Positions 38,284-47,320 are shown, counted from the stretch's first letter. The stretch: DNA of 64,000 bases from DASZIT01 sp963770635 (GCA_963770635.1 CAVYQI010000005.1:434001-498000); one strand, 5' to 3'. Numbers and translations are program-made. The notes: generated by a model not told the origin, from the letters alone.

Positions 38284-38369
38284 GGTGAAATGACGCGGGG
38301 TCGAGCCGTCGGGTTGCCGAGAGATGTGCGAGCGAGCGGTGCCGTCCGAAGCCCGCCGGTCCCGGCTCC

Positions 38370-38930
38370 TCAGGCTCGGGTCAGGTACTCGCCGGACCGG
38401 GTGTCGACCTTGATCATCTCACCCGGGTTGACGAACAGCGGCACCTGCAGAACCAATCCGGTCTCCACCGTGGCCGGTTTGCGGGCACCCGACACCCGGT
38501 CACCCTGGACGCCGGGTTCGGTCTCGGTCACCTTCAGCTCGACGGCGGCCGGCAGGTCGACCCCGACGATCTCGTTCCCGAAGAACTGCAGCACCGCGTC
38601 GTCGCCTTCTTTCAGGTACTTGGCCGAGTCGCCCAGGGAGGCGGTCGTCACCTGGAGCTGCTCGTACGAGACGGTGTCCATGAACACATAGTCGGAGCTG
38701 TCGCGGTAGAGGAACTGCATCTCCCGCTTGTCGATGATCGCCTGCTCGAGTTTCTCGTCGGCCCGGTAGGTGCGTTCGATCACCGCACCGGTCCGGACAT
38801 TCTTCAATTTGGTTCGCACGAAGGCGCCGCCCTTGCCCGGCTTCACGTGCTGGAATTCGACCACCGCAAACAACCCTTCGGGTAGATCGAGGGTCATGCC
38901 ATTGCGGAGATCATTGGTCGAGACAGCCAT
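38370..38930 (-). CDS. efp: Translation elongation factor P
   Basis: Relieves ribosome stalling at proline runs. 186 aa, three beta-barrel domains. The loop FQHVKPGKGGAFVRTKLKN carries Lys33, equivalent to the modified lysine of E. coli. No EpmA/EpmB or EarP is nearby, so the type of modification, if any, is unknown. The ATG overlaps the stop of the upstream peptidase (TGATG). Confidence 0.97.
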   Translation of the reverse strand: MAVSTNDLRNGMTLDLPEGLFAVVEFQHVKPGKGGAFVRTKLKNVRTGAVIERTYRADEKLEQAIIDKREMQFLYRDSSDYVFMDTVSYEQLQVTTASLGDSAKYLKEGDDAVLQFFGNEIVGVDLPAAVELKVTETEPGVQGDRVSGARKPATVETGLVLQVPLFVNPGEMIKVDTRSGEYLTRA

Positions 38931-40087
38931 CAGACGGGAACTTCTTTCGGGAACTGGGTGAGGGAGCGGCTGCCGTCCTCGGTCACCACCAAGGTGTCCT
39001 CGATGCGTACCCCACCGGTGTCGGGCAGGTACACGCCCGGCTCGACGGTGATGACGGCGCCGGGGGCGAGGATAGCAGTTGACCCTGGCCCGACCGACGG
39101 GGCCTCGTGGATGTCGAGGCCGACGCCGTGGCCGGTGCCGTGCTCGAACCGTTCTCCCCAGCCGGCCGCGTCGATCACCTGGCGGCAGACCAGGTCCACC
39201 GCTCCGGTCTCCGTGCCCGGATGCACCGCCGCCACCCCGGCCCGCTGGGATTCGGCCACCACCTCGAACACCCGGGCCAGCTCACCGGCCGGCTCCCCCC
39301 CGACACAGAAGGTGCGGGTCATGTCCGAGCGGTACCCGTCGAAGATGGCGCCGAAGTCGACCACCACCGGGTCCCCGGGGCGAATCCGGCGGTTGCCCGG
39401 CCGGGCGTGCGGCTTGGCGGAGTTCTCGCCGGACGCCACGATGGTCTCGAAGGCGCTGTCCTCGGCCCCGGCCAATCGCATGGCGTGATCCAGGGCGGCG
39501 GCGAACCCCGACTCGGTCAGAGGCCCGGGGGATCCGGCACCCGAGCCCACCGCCGCCAGCATCGGGAGCACCTCGGCCAGCCCCTGGTCGGCGATGGCGG
39601 CGGCCCGTTCCATCCGGAGGATCTCGCCGGCGTCCTTCACCACCCGGAGCTCCTCGATCACTGCCCGGGTCGGCACCAGTTCCGCCGAGGCGAGGATCTC
39701 CGCCCATGAGCGTTGGCCCGCCCAGGTCACGTCGTCGGCTTCCAGACCGACCCGAATGGCCGATCCCAGCGTTCCGGCCAACGCCTCCCGCTGGGCCTGG
39801 ACGCCGCCCACCACGATGTTCACCGCGTCACCCACGCCGGCGGCGCCGAGCTGCTCGGCCGACTGGGTCCGGTACCGGCCGTCGGTGGTCAGCACCGCGC
39901 CCGTGGCCGTCACCAACAGCACCCCGGTCGACCCCGAGAACCCGGTGAGCCAGCGGATGTTGGCCGGGGTGGTGACCAGTAACGCGTCGATGGCGCCGTC
40001 GTCGGGGTCAACTTCGTCGAACCGTTGTCGCAGCCGGTCGAGCCTCCCCGTCACCGACATCGGGGGAAGCTGATCGGTCTCGGTCAT
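38930..40087 (-). CDS. Xaa-Pro aminopeptidase, M24 family
   Basis: 385 aa with an N-terminal creatinase-type domain (LLVTTPANIRWLTGFSGSTG) and the C-terminal pita-bread fold. Five metal ligands are in place: two Asp in VVDFGAIFDGYRSDMTRTF, His in EHGTGHGVGLDIHEAP, and Glu in TVEPGVYLPDTGGVRIEDT (both Glu). The gene holds the pepQ position of mycobacteria, between aroQ and efp. ATG 40087 is chosen because GAGG lies 8 nt upstream; GTG 40096 is possible. Confidence 0.92.
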   Translation of the reverse strand: MTETDQLPPMSVTGRLDRLRQRFDEVDPDDGAIDALLVTTPANIRWLTGFSGSTGVLLVTATGAVLTTDGRYRTQSAEQLGAAGVGDAVNIVVGGVQAQREALAGTLGSAIRVGLEADDVTWAGQRSWAEILASAELVPTRAVIEELRVVKDAGEILRMERAAAIADQGLAEVLPMLAAVGSGAGSPGPLTESGFAAALDHAMRLAGAEDSAFETIVASGENSAKPHARPGNRRIRPGDPVVVDFGAIFDGYRSDMTRTFCVGGEPAGELARVFEVVAESQRAGVAAVHPGTETGAVDLVCRQVIDAAGWGERFEHGTGHGVGLDIHEAPSVGPGSTAILAPGAVITVEPGVYLPDTGGVRIEDTLVVTEDGSRSLTQFPKEVPV

Positions 40088-40097
40088 CGCCGACACC

Positions 40098-40556
40098 TCA
40101 CGGCTCCGATCGGGCGGCCAGGATGCGGTGGACCGCCTCCACCGCCAGCGCGTACCCCAGCCCGCCGAACCCGGCGATGCACCCGTCGGCCACCGGGGCG
40201 ATCACCGACAGGTGCCGGAACGGTTCGCGAGCTGCCGGGTTGCTGAGGTGGAGCTCGACCACCACCCCGTCGAAGGCGGCCAGGGCGTCGTGCAGCGACC
40301 ACGAACTGTGGCTGAGGGCCCCGGCGTTGACGATGATCGCCGCCGCTCTCCCCCGGGCACCGTGCACGGCTTCGACCAGCTCCCCCTCGTGGTTGGTCTG
40401 GAGGTGTTCGAGGTCCAGGCCCCACCCGGCCGCCGACTTGGTGGCGGTGGCGACGTGGTCGGCCAGCGTCCCGGGTCCGTAGATGTCCGGCTCCCGGTCG
40501 CCCAACAGGTTCAGGTTGGGCCCCGACAACAGCAGGATGAGTTTGGAATTGCTCAC
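40098..40556 (-). CDS. aroQ: 3-dehydroquinate dehydratase, type II
   Basis: Third step of the shikimate pathway; dodecameric type II enzyme of 152 aa. Motifs: LLLSGPNLNLLGDREPDIYG (catalytic Arg and Tyr side), LQTNHEGELVEAVH, INAG-type IIVNAGALSHSSWSLHDAL and ELHLSNP. GTG start overlaps the aroB stop (GTGA). Confidence 0.96.
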   Translation of the reverse strand: MSNSKLILLLSGPNLNLLGDREPDIYGPGTLADHVATATKSAAGWGLDLEHLQTNHEGELVEAVHGARGRAAAIIVNAGALSHSSWSLHDALAAFDGVVVELHLSNPAAREPFRHLSVIAPVADGCIAGFGGLGYALAVEAVHRILAARSEP

Positions 40557-41620
40557 GAGGTCCGTTCCATCCCTGCCAGGGTAGCGAGCACGTCGGCCGA
40601 CGCGACGTCCCGCACCGGTTCGGGCCCCCGGGGACCGTCCAGGACGAAGGTCAGGTCATGGTGGGCCTTCTTGTCCCGGGCCATGAAGGAAAGCAGTTCT
40701 TCGGCGTCGGCTCCGGCCGGCAGATCGCCCGGCAGGTCGAAGGCACCGATCACCTGCCGGTGGAGGGCGACCCGGGCGTCGTCGATCCGCCCGAGCCTCC
40801 GGGCCAGCAGGGCTGCGAAGACCAAACCGATCGCCACCGCCTCCCCGTGGCGGAGATCCCATTCCCGCTCGGGCCCGAAGGCGGCGGCCTCCAGGGCGTG
40901 GGCCAATGTGTGCCCGTAGTTGAGGATCATCCGGCGATCACCCTCCCGCTCGTCGGATGCCACCACCTCTGCCTTGATCTGCACACACCGGGCGACCTGG
41001 TCGCGGAGATCGAGATCGAGCAGGAACTCGTCGGGTCGGGACGGCGACCCGGCCGTCGCCGCCGGGTCGAGGAAGGCGTACTTGGCCATCTCGCCGCGCC
41101 CTGAAGCCCATTCCCGGGGTGGAAGGGTGGCCAGGACCTCCGGATCGCACAGCACCGCCCGGGGTTGCCAGAACGCCCCGACCAGATTCTTCCCCTCGGG
41201 AAGATTGACGCCCGTCTTGCCGCCGATGGCGGCGTCCACCTGTCCGAGCAGCGTGGTCGGGACGTTCACATAGGCGGTCCCCCGGTGGAAGGCTGCGGCG
41301 GCGAATCCGGCCAGGTCGGTCACCACCCCGCCGCCGACGGCGATCACCACATCAGCCCGGCTGATGCCGGCACGGGCGAAGTCCCGGGTCAGTTCCTCGA
41401 CCCCGCCCAGCGTTTTGGCCCCCTCGCCGTCCGGCACCGTGAACACGTCGAACGGCAGGCCCGGGTCGACCTCCACCGGGATGTCGGCCTGGGTCACCAC
41501 CGCCGCCCGGTGGGCGGAGGGGACCGACGCCGACACCACCTCGGCCAGCAGGTGACGGGCACCGTCCCCCACCACCACGTCATAGGCCCGGTCACCCAGG
41601 GCCACCGGAATGCGGATCAC
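40553..41620 (-). CDS. aroB: 3-dehydroquinate synthase
   Basis: NAD- and zinc-dependent cyclisation of DAHP. 355 aa: GGGVVTDLAGFAAAAFHRG, VPTTLLGQVDAAIGGKTGVN, GRGEMAKYAFL and the metal motif NYGHTLAHALEA with HGEAVAIGL. The GTG at 41620 overlaps the aroK stop (GTGA); the longer frame upstream lies in aroK. Confidence 0.97.
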   Translation of the reverse strand: MIRIPVALGDRAYDVVVGDGARHLLAEVVSASVPSAHRAAVVTQADIPVEVDPGLPFDVFTVPDGEGAKTLGGVEELTRDFARAGISRADVVIAVGGGVVTDLAGFAAAAFHRGTAYVNVPTTLLGQVDAAIGGKTGVNLPEGKNLVGAFWQPRAVLCDPEVLATLPPREWASGRGEMAKYAFLDPAATAGSPSRPDEFLLDLDLRDQVARCVQIKAEVVASDEREGDRRMILNYGHTLAHALEAAAFGPEREWDLRHGEAVAIGLVFAALLARRLGRIDDARVALHRQVIGAFDLPGDLPAGADAEELLSFMARDKKAHHDLTFVLDGPRGPEPVRDVASADVLATLAGMERTS

Positions 41621-42153
41621 CCCTCGGCCCCGTTCTCCCTGTCCAGGAGGCCGGTCCCGGCCAGCACCTGCTCGACCACGGTCTCCGGCGCGAGGTCGTC
41701 GACGTCGATCACCAAGTGGGCGATCGAGGCGTAGAGGGGGTGGCGGATCTGATCGAGCGACCTCAGCGATTCCACCGGATCGTCGCCAAGGAGGGGCCGG
41801 CCTTCGCCGCCTCCGACCCGGCTCCCGAGTGTCGCCGGATCGGCCCGTAGCCAGACCACCACCCCGGAACTGGCCAGCCGGGCGCGGTTGGCCTCGGAGA
41901 GGACCGCGCCTCCGGCCACCGATATCACCACCGGAGCCGGGTCGGCCATCGCTTCGGCCAGCACCCGGCTCTCCTCCGCCCGGAAGGCCGTCTCCCCGTC
42001 CTCCGCGAAGATCTCCGACACCGTGCGGCCGGTGGCGGCCAGCACCTGGGCGTCGGAGTCGAAGAACTTCCACCCCAGCCGGGCGGCGGCCAGCTGCCCG
42101 ACCGTCGTCTTGCCGGCGCCCATCATCCCCACCAGCAACAGCCGGTCAGGCAT
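41617..42153 (-). CDS. aroK: Shikimate kinase
   Basis: Phosphorylates shikimate. 178 aa. P-loop GMMGAGKTTVGQLAAARLGW, the shikimate Asp in FFDSDAQV, the FRAEESRVL segment and SVAGGAVLSEANRARL. The ATG overlaps the aroC end by 8 nt. Confidence 0.97.
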   Translation of the reverse strand: MPDRLLLVGMMGAGKTTVGQLAAARLGWKFFDSDAQVLAATGRTVSEIFAEDGETAFRAEESRVLAEAMADPAPVVISVAGGAVLSEANRARLASSGVVVWLRADPATLGSRVGGGEGRPLLGDDPVESLRSLDQIRHPLYASIAHLVIDVDDLAPETVVEQVLAGTGLLDRENGAEG

Positions 42154-43378
42154 CGGGCGGTGGCGAGGCGGCGGCCGACGGCGTCTCCCCCAACCCCTTC
42201 AGGAAGGCCACCCGGTTGCGCCGGAACTCGGCCACCGAGTCGCCGCCGAACTTCCGGAGGGCTTCGCCGGCCAGGACCAACGCCACCATCGTCTCGCCCA
42301 CCACCCCCATCGCCGGCACCGCGGTGACATCGGTCCGCTCCTTGAACGACACGGTGGTCTCCTTGGTCACCACGTCGACCGTCTCCAGGGACGGACGGTT
42401 GAGGGTGGCCAGCGGCTTCATCGAGGCCCGGGTGACGATGGGGGAACCGGTGGACACCCCGCCCTCGATCCCTCCGGCCCGATGGGTGGCCCGCATGTAC
42501 CCGCCTCCGAGCTTGCCGGCCAGGGCCGTCTCCCGATCCTCGGACTCGGGGTCGGCCACCCGGATGGCATCGTGGGCCACCGAGCCGCGCATCGCCGGCA
42601 GGTCCAGCCCGTCGCCGATCTCCACCGCCTTGATGGCCTGGATGCTCATCAGTGCCTGGGCCAACAGCGCATCGAGGCGCCGATCCCACTGCGCGTAGCT
42701 GCCGAGTCCCACCGGGACCCCGTAGGCGATGATCTCGGCCACCCCTCCCAGGGAGTCGCCGTCCTTGGCGGCCGCCTTGATGGCCGCCACCATCCGGGCC
42801 TCGGCTTCGGGGTCGGCACTCCGCACCGGCGACTCGTCGATGCGCTGCCGGTCCTCGAAGGTCGGCAGGACGCCCGCCGCCGACCGCTCCGGTCCGATCT
42901 GGACGATGTGGCTGATCACCTCGACGCCGATCTGGGCCAGGAGAAGCTTGGCCAGAGTGCCGGCCGCCACCCGGGCAGCCGTCTCCCGGGCCGAAGCCCG
43001 CTCGAGGACGTCACGAGCGTCGTTCAACCCGTACTTGAGCATGCCGGCCAGGTCGGCGTGCCCGGGTCGGGGCTGGGTGAGGACCTTGGTGGGAAGACCC
43101 GGCGCGGGTGACATCTCCTCTTCCCACTTGGGCCACTCGGTATTGCCGATCTCGATGGCAATCGGCGATCCGAGGGTGCGGCCGTGACGGATCCCCGCCA
43201 CCAGGGTCACCTCGTCGGCCTCGAAGCGCATGCGGGGACCCCGCCCGAAGCCGAGGCGGCGGCGGGCCAGCCCGAATTGCAGATCTTCGGTGGTGACCAG
43301 CAGGCCGGCCGGCATGCCCTCGACGATCACCACCAGGGCGCGACCATGGGACTCTCCGGCGGTCAAATAGCGAAGCAT
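42146..43378 (-). CDS. aroC: Chorismate synthase
   Basis: FMN-dependent last step of the common aromatic pathway. 410 aa: LTAGESHGRALVVIVEGMP, RRLGFGRGPRM, QPRPGHADLAGMLKYG, RASARETAARVAAG and HRAGGIEGGVSTGSPI. ATG at 43378 follows TAGATT by 7 nt. It heads the aroC-aroK-aroB-aroQ series. Confidence 0.97.
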   Translation of the reverse strand: MLRYLTAGESHGRALVVIVEGMPAGLLVTTEDLQFGLARRRLGFGRGPRMRFEADEVTLVAGIRHGRTLGSPIAIEIGNTEWPKWEEEMSPAPGLPTKVLTQPRPGHADLAGMLKYGLNDARDVLERASARETAARVAAGTLAKLLLAQIGVEVISHIVQIGPERSAAGVLPTFEDRQRIDESPVRSADPEAEARMVAAIKAAAKDGDSLGGVAEIIAYGVPVGLGSYAQWDRRLDALLAQALMSIQAIKAVEIGDGLDLPAMRGSVAHDAIRVADPESEDRETALAGKLGGGYMRATHRAGGIEGGVSTGSPIVTRASMKPLATLNRPSLETVDVVTKETTVSFKERTDVTAVPAMGVVGETMVALVLAGEALRKFGGDSVAEFRRNRVAFLKGLGETPSAAASPPPDA

Positions 43379-43385
43379 CTGGGCA

Positions 43386-43391
43386 AATCTA
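43386..43391 (-). promoter_or_regulatory. -10 box of a leaderless promoter (aroC)
   Basis: TAGATT on the minus strand, 7 nt before the aroC ATG and in the 37-nt gap after the prepilin peptidase gene. Confidence 0.55.
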
Positions 43392-43415
43392 CTCGGGGTG
43401 CCGAACGCCCACGGC

Positions 43416-44214
43416 CTAGCTCGTCCCGAAAAAGCTGTGGGCCAGGTGGGCTCCGAAGAAGACGGCCAGCACCGCGCCCACCGACAGGGCGGGGGCGAAC
43501 GGGATGCGTGTCTTCCGTCCCGAGGCAAGCACCGCCATCATGATGAGGCCGAACACCATGCCGATCACGAAGCCGCCGAAGAACGCCAAGTAGGCGTGGA
43601 CCAGGCTCAAATAGCCGACGCGAAATTCCGATCACCCCGGCCAACCGGACGTCGCCGTACCCCATCCCCTGGGGTATGAACCACCAGATGGTGAAGAAGA
43701 GCCCGAAGGCCACCGCACCGGCGATGGCCGACCCGCTCAGGTGCTGCCACTGATGATCGACCGCCGAGGTCGCCACCAGCAACGGGACGATCAGTACCAG
43801 CGAGGCATAGATCAACCGGCGGGGAACCAGACGGTAGGACAGGTCGGTCAGTGCCACCACCACCAGCAACGCGAAGAGCACGCAGAACGGCGCCAGCACC
43901 AGATCGATTCCGAAATGGACGGCTCCGAGCCCGAAGAGGGCCCCCGTGAAGACGGCCGCCGCCGCCGTCCGGATGGCGGACGGTCCCTGTACCACCAGGT
44001 GGCTCGGAGTCGCGATCGGCGGCGGCTCAGTTTCGGCGTCGGGGTCGGCGATCGGTGCGGCCTCGGAGTCGGCGTCGCGCTTCTCGGCCGCCTCGGCCCG
44101 CTTGCGGATCTCGTCCAGATGGCTTCGCTCGGCCAACCGCTGGCCGATGGGATCCAACACGCCACCGGCGGCCAGTCCGGCAATGGTCGCCCCGGCGACA
44201 AGGACTGCGTTCAC
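43416..44214 (-). CDS. Prepilin peptidase (A24, GxGD), interrupted by one inserted base
   Basis: Membrane aspartic protease that trims type IV pilin-like signal peptides. The catalytic motifs are the Asp in VVVALTDLSYRLVPRRL and the GxGD motif in PQGMGYGDVRLAGV. It has about seven to eight hydrophobic segments. The N-terminal cytosolic loop with the methylase cysteines is replaced by a charged linker (SHLDEIRKRAEAAEKRD), so it may be peptidase only. Downstream of the GxGD motif one T is surplus (GGAATTTCGCG for GGAATTCGCG, near 43624-43627); beyond it the last helices continue YLSLVHAYLAFFGGFVIGMV. Corrected length is 265 aa. GTG 44214 follows TACGTT by 7 nt. No pilin gene is in the window. 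Confidence 0.88.
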
Positions 44215-44221
44215 CCGCTGA

Positions 44222-44227
44222 AACGTA
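44222..44227 (-). promoter_or_regulatory. -10 box of a leaderless promoter (prepilin peptidase)
   Basis: TACGTT on the minus strand, 7 nt before the GTG at 44214. Confidence 0.45.
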
Positions 44228-44332
44228 CCGGACGATCCGGGTGGATGGGCGCACCGTTCGTGCACCGGAGGAAATCGTCACTACCCGACGACGTTGTCAC
44301 GCGCTTCGCCCACGCCTGTCATCATTAGGAGC

Positions 44333-45082
44333 GTGACCCCAGCCCGACCGCAGGTGCCGTCCGATGCTCACGAATGGATCAGCTTCAACGACCCGGACGA
44401 GGAACGGACGTGGCAGTTCGACGTGACCTTTCTGACCAGCCCGTGGACCTGCATCTACGGTCAGGGTTGCCAGGGCGTCCTCACCGGTCCGGCTCCGGAG
44501 CTCATCCAGGGATGCTGCTCCTACGGCGCCCACTTCACCGGTAAGAAGGACGCCCGCACCGTCGAGCGAGCGGCGGCGCAACTGACCCCCGACCTCTGGC
44601 AGTTCCATCGGCAGGGCCGCAAGGGGGTGGTGAAGAAACTGCCGGACGGAGAGCTCGCCACCCGGATGGTCGACGGTGCCTGCATCTTCCTGAACCGGCC
44701 CGGGTTTCCGGCGGGAGCCGGGTGCGCGCTACACAAGTCAGCCGAACGGCAAGGGCGGAGTCACGTCGAACTGAAGCCGGAAGTGTGCTGGCAGCTTCCC
44801 CTCCGGCGGGAGGACGAGTCGTCACCCGATGGCCACGTCACCTCGGTGATCCGCCAGTGGGATCGCCGCCACTGGGGCGAGGGGGGCGAGGAGTTCCATT
44901 GGTGGTGCACTGAGGATCCGGCTGCTTTCATCGGGCACGAACCGGTATATGTGAGCATGCAGACCGAACTGGTCACCATGACCGGCAAGAAGGTCTACCG
45001 CCGGCTCAGTGCCTACCTCGACGAGCGGATGACGCCGCGGACCAAGGTCACGCTGCTCCCCCATCCCGCCACCCGCGGGTAA
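44333..45082 (+). CDS. Cysteine-cluster protein, possibly YkgJ-like metal-binding
   Basis: 249 aa, soluble. Cysteines cluster at residues 40, 46, 61 and 62 (WTCIYGQGCQG; QGCC), in DGACIFLNRP...GCALH (two Cys, one His) and in PEVCWQLP. This spacing recalls the zinc/iron-chelating YkgJ-type families, in which a C-x-C...C-x-H..C set holds a metal, but I cannot name the family with certainty. The second half is charged and Trp-rich (RQWDRRHWGEGG, EFHWWC). The GTG at 44333 is the assumed start; ATTAGGAGC precedes it too closely for normal spacing. Function unknown. Confidence 0.75.
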   Translation: MTPARPQVPSDAHEWISFNDPDEERTWQFDVTFLTSPWTCIYGQGCQGVLTGPAPELIQGCCSYGAHFTGKKDARTVERAAAQLTPDLWQFHRQGRKGVVKKLPDGELATRMVDGACIFLNRPGFPAGAGCALHKSAERQGRSHVELKPEVCWQLPLRREDESSPDGHVTSVIRQWDRRHWGEGGEEFHWWCTEDPAAFIGHEPVYVSMQTELVTMTGKKVYRRLSAYLDERMTPRTKVTLLPHPATRG

Positions 45083-45094
45083 GCCGCACCGAAG

Positions 45095-45304
45095 TCACTC
45101 GGCCAGCGGGTCGTCCTCGGCATAGGTGGGCCGGCTCGGGGCGGTCCCCAGGATCTCGTCGTACTCGTCCTCGGTGGCCAGGCACCACGAGGCGTGCTTG
45201 TCGTCAGGTTCTGCACCGCATTCAGGGCAGCTCCGGTTCGCGGTCGCGACGGAGCGCTTCAGACTGCGTGCCTCCTCGAAGCGGCGATGCCGACCCTTCT
45301 TCAC
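45095..45304 (-). CDS. Small protein with a possible zinc ribbon
   Basis: 69 aa, beginning MKKGRHRRFEEARSLKR. It contains CPECGAEPDDKHASWC, three cysteines and a histidine spaced like a small zinc-binding knuckle, then an acidic tail (ATEDEYDEIL, AEDDPLAE). GTG 45304 has AAGGAG five nt upstream, a strong reason to prefer it to the longer frame at 45409. Convergent with the cysteine-cluster gene 12 nt away. Not recognised. Confidence 0.65.
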   Translation of the reverse strand: MKKGRHRRFEEARSLKRSVATANRSCPECGAEPDDKHASWCLATEDEYDEILGTAPSRPTYAEDDPLAE

Positions 45305-45438
45305 CGAAACTCCTTGTCCCCGGACTGTCCTCGGCCAGGCGGCGCCCAACGCAGCCCACTGGGCCGGGGCAACCGCCATCCACGATCCCCTCAGTGTAGT
45401 GCGGGCCACAGGCGGTCGTCACGCGGAAAACACCACTG

Positions 45439-45444
45439 TACGAT
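45439..45444 (+). promoter_or_regulatory. -10 box of a leaderless promoter (45451 gene)
   Basis: TACGAT, 6 nt before the GTG at 45451. No Shine-Dalgarno lies between. Confidence 0.5.
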
Positions 45445-45450
45445 CGTTGG

Positions 45451-45687
45451 GTGCCCGAAGGATTCGACCCCCAAGCCATGATCGAGAGGTTCCGGGACCG
45501 GGCAAATGCCGTCCGCACCCGGGGACTCCCCCCCATCGAGGGACCCGAGCGCCTGCGGTTCAAGGAGCAGATGCAGGCCGACTTCATGGACTACGCCATG
45601 CTCGGGGACGCCCAGGCGGAGTTGGTGGACGGCATTCTCACCCTCCGGATCGACCTGCGACCGAAGGACGCCGCCCCGGAGACCTGA
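45451..45687 (+). CDS. Small conserved-looking protein of unknown function
   Basis: 78 aa, acidic, with an amphipathic helical stretch (ERFRDRANAVRTRG, then ERLRFKEQMQADFMDYAMLGDA) and a C-terminal beta-like segment (ELVDGILTLRIDLRP). No signal peptide, membrane helix or cysteine. Supported by a leaderless promoter box and actinobacterial codon use with G/C at nearly all third positions. Not recognised. Confidence 0.6.
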   Translation: MPEGFDPQAMIERFRDRANAVRTRGLPPIEGPERLRFKEQMQADFMDYAMLGDAQAELVDGILTLRIDLRPKDAAPET

Positions 45688-45701
45688 GGGGGTGCCGCCG
45701 C

Positions 45702-46307
45702 TCACCCCCCGTAGTTCATCCGGGTGTCCTCCATCCTGAGCACCTCGCCCCGGCCCGACCCGGCCTCCGGTTCGGGGTCGCCGCCGGTCAGTTCCCCGAC
45801 GTCCACCACCTCACCGATGAACAGGATGTGGCTTCCCTCCTCGGTGGGACCAGCCTCCAACCCCACCGTCTGGCGTAGGGCACAGGCCAGCCAACCCAAG
45901 GCGGCCGGCAGGACCGGGACCCCTCCGGTGACCTCGACCACCGTTTCACCCTGGATGGTGGTGAGGTTCCGACCCGGCCCGAATTCCACCTCGGTGGCCG
46001 GCTTCACGAACCGGCGCACCATCGCCCGGTCGGCCCGGGCGAGGATCGAGATGGAGAACGCCCCGCTGTGGCCGATCAGGCCGGCGGTGACCGCATCTCT
46101 CTCGACCGCCACCGCCACCAACTTCGGGGTGGTCGACACCTGCATGACCAGATTGGCGACCATCAAGTTGGCCCGGTCACCGGACCGGCTCCCGACCACA
46201 AAGAGCCCGGTGGGCATCGACCACAACACCCGGCGCCTTCGGCGGTCGTACTCCTCCGGGTCTTGGCCTTGGGGGATGGGCCCGCTGATGCCTGTCCCGG
46301 TGGGCAT
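45702..46307 (-). CDS. Flavin reductase-like domain protein (FMN-binding split barrel)
   Basis: 201 aa. Residues about 25-175 match the flavin reductase domain: LWSMPTGLFVVGSRSGDRAN, LMVANLVMQVSTTPKLVAVAV, then SGAFSISILARADRAMVRRF and LACALRQTVGL...SHILFIGEVVDV. Members supply reduced flavin to monooxygenases or act on flavins directly. The partner is not evident here. The ATG lies 4 nt after the lipoprotein gene, in the order DUF3151-lipoprotein-flavin reductase. Confidence 0.85.
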   Translation of the reverse strand: MPTGTGISGPIPQGQDPEEYDRRRRRVLWSMPTGLFVVGSRSGDRANLMVANLVMQVSTTPKLVAVAVERDAVTAGLIGHSGAFSISILARADRAMVRRFVKPATEVEFGPGRNLTTIQGETVVEVTGGVPVLPAALGWLACALRQTVGLEAGPTEEGSHILFIGEVVDVGELTGGDPEPEAGSGRGEVLRMEDTRMNYGG

Positions 46308-46311
46308 GTCC

Positions 46312-46830
46312 TCAGTCCCCGAACGGATCGACGTTGGCGCCCGCCGGGGTGGTCGTGGTGGTGGTGGAGGGCACCTTCCCGGTCACCGCGGTGATCCGAG
46401 CGACGGAGGTGTTCATCTGGGATTGAGCTTTGACCCGCAGGGTGGCCGAGGTGGCCAGGAGCTTCTGGTCGCCATTGGCCCCGTTGTAGCAGTCGGTTCC
46501 CGCGTCATAGGCGGTGGCATAGGCGGCGGACAGGTCGTTGGACAGCTGCTGGTCCGGGGTCGGCAGGTTGCCGTTGGCGGTACCGGAGTCGTCCACCAGA
46601 AGTCCGCACACCGATCGGATTTCTCCGGCCGGGTCGTGCTGACGGAAGGCCAGATCCACGTTCTTGATGTCCACCTCGACCGTCCCGATCGACGCCCCGG
46701 CACCCGCCCCGTTGACCCAGGACGACACCTGCTCGGCGGGAGTTCCTGACTGTTCCTGAGCGGCACAGGCGGCCAGTGCCATCGAGCCGATCGCCACGGC
46801 GGCAGCCACCGCGCCGGCCGTCCGACTCAC
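46312..46830 (-). CDS. Putative lipoprotein, function unknown
   Basis: 172 aa exported protein. The signal peptide SRTAGAVAAAVAIGSMALAAC ends in a lipobox (ALAAC) with Cys22 as lipidation site. The mature part has two further cysteines (VCGLL, DCYNG) that could form a disulfide, a helical middle, and a Thr/Pro tail (PSTTTTTTPAGA). GTG 46830 lies 2 nt after the DUF3151 stop. No family recognised. Confidence 0.75.
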   Translation of the reverse strand: MSRTAGAVAAAVAIGSMALAACAAQEQSGTPAEQVSSWVNGAGAGASIGTVEVDIKNVDLAFRQHDPAGEIRSVCGLLVDDSGTANGNLPTPDQQLSNDLSAAYATAYDAGTDCYNGANGDQKLLATSATLRVKAQSQMNTSVARITAVTGKVPSTTTTTTPAGANVDPFGD

Positions 46831-46832
46831 CC

Positions 46833-47306
46833 TCAAGCCGGGTACCCGGTGCGATCGGATTGCCAGGACGGGTCGAGCTGGCGGAGGAAGGTGGCGCAGC
46901 GCTCCTCTTCGCTGTGCTCGCCGATCGAACCGGCCGCCGAGCGCAGGCCGTCGAGGCACCGCAGGAACGGCCGGTTCTCCTGGTGGGCCCAACGCACCGT
47001 GCCCGAGCCCTTCCAGCCTGCCCCCCGCAGGGCGTCGAGCCCACGGTGATAACCGACCCGAAAGTAGGCGTAGGCCTCGACGTCGTCGCGGGCCAGAGAA
47101 CCGAGGGCGGCCCAGCCGGCCAGCGACTTCGGATCGGAACGCACGACGTCGGCCACCGCGTGACGCCGCCGCTCACCCGGTTGGTCGAGGGCGGATCCGA
47201 GCGCGGCGGTGACCGCCTCCGGCTCCGGCGGCAGGACCGTCTCCGGGAGCCCGGCGGTCAAGGTGACCGGCGACGCGTGCGAGCTCGGGTGGGTGGGTGC
47301 GCTCAT
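46833..47306 (-). CDS. DUF3151 family protein
   Basis: 157 aa, an actinobacterial family of unknown function. Hallmarks: AAYLAY-like AYAYFRVGYHRGLDALRGAG, then WKGSGTVRWAHQENRPFLRC and EEERCATFLRQLDP. The repeat-like helical pattern suggests a TPR-type fold. ATG at 47306 follows TACACT by 8 nt. First gene of DUF3151-lipoprotein-flavin reductase. Confidence 0.88.
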   Translation of the reverse strand: MSAPTHPSSHASPVTLTAGLPETVLPPEPEAVTAALGSALDQPGERRRHAVADVVRSDPKSLAGWAALGSLARDDVEAYAYFRVGYHRGLDALRGAGWKGSGTVRWAHQENRPFLRCLDGLRSAAGSIGEHSEEERCATFLRQLDPSWQSDRTGYPA

Positions 47307-47314
47307 GATCGTTG

Positions 47315-47320
47315 AGTGTA
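47315..47320 (-). promoter_or_regulatory. -10 box of a leaderless promoter (DUF3151 gene)
   Basis: TACACT on the minus strand, 8 nt before the ATG at 47306. It lies in the 58-nt gap after tyrS. Confidence 0.45.
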
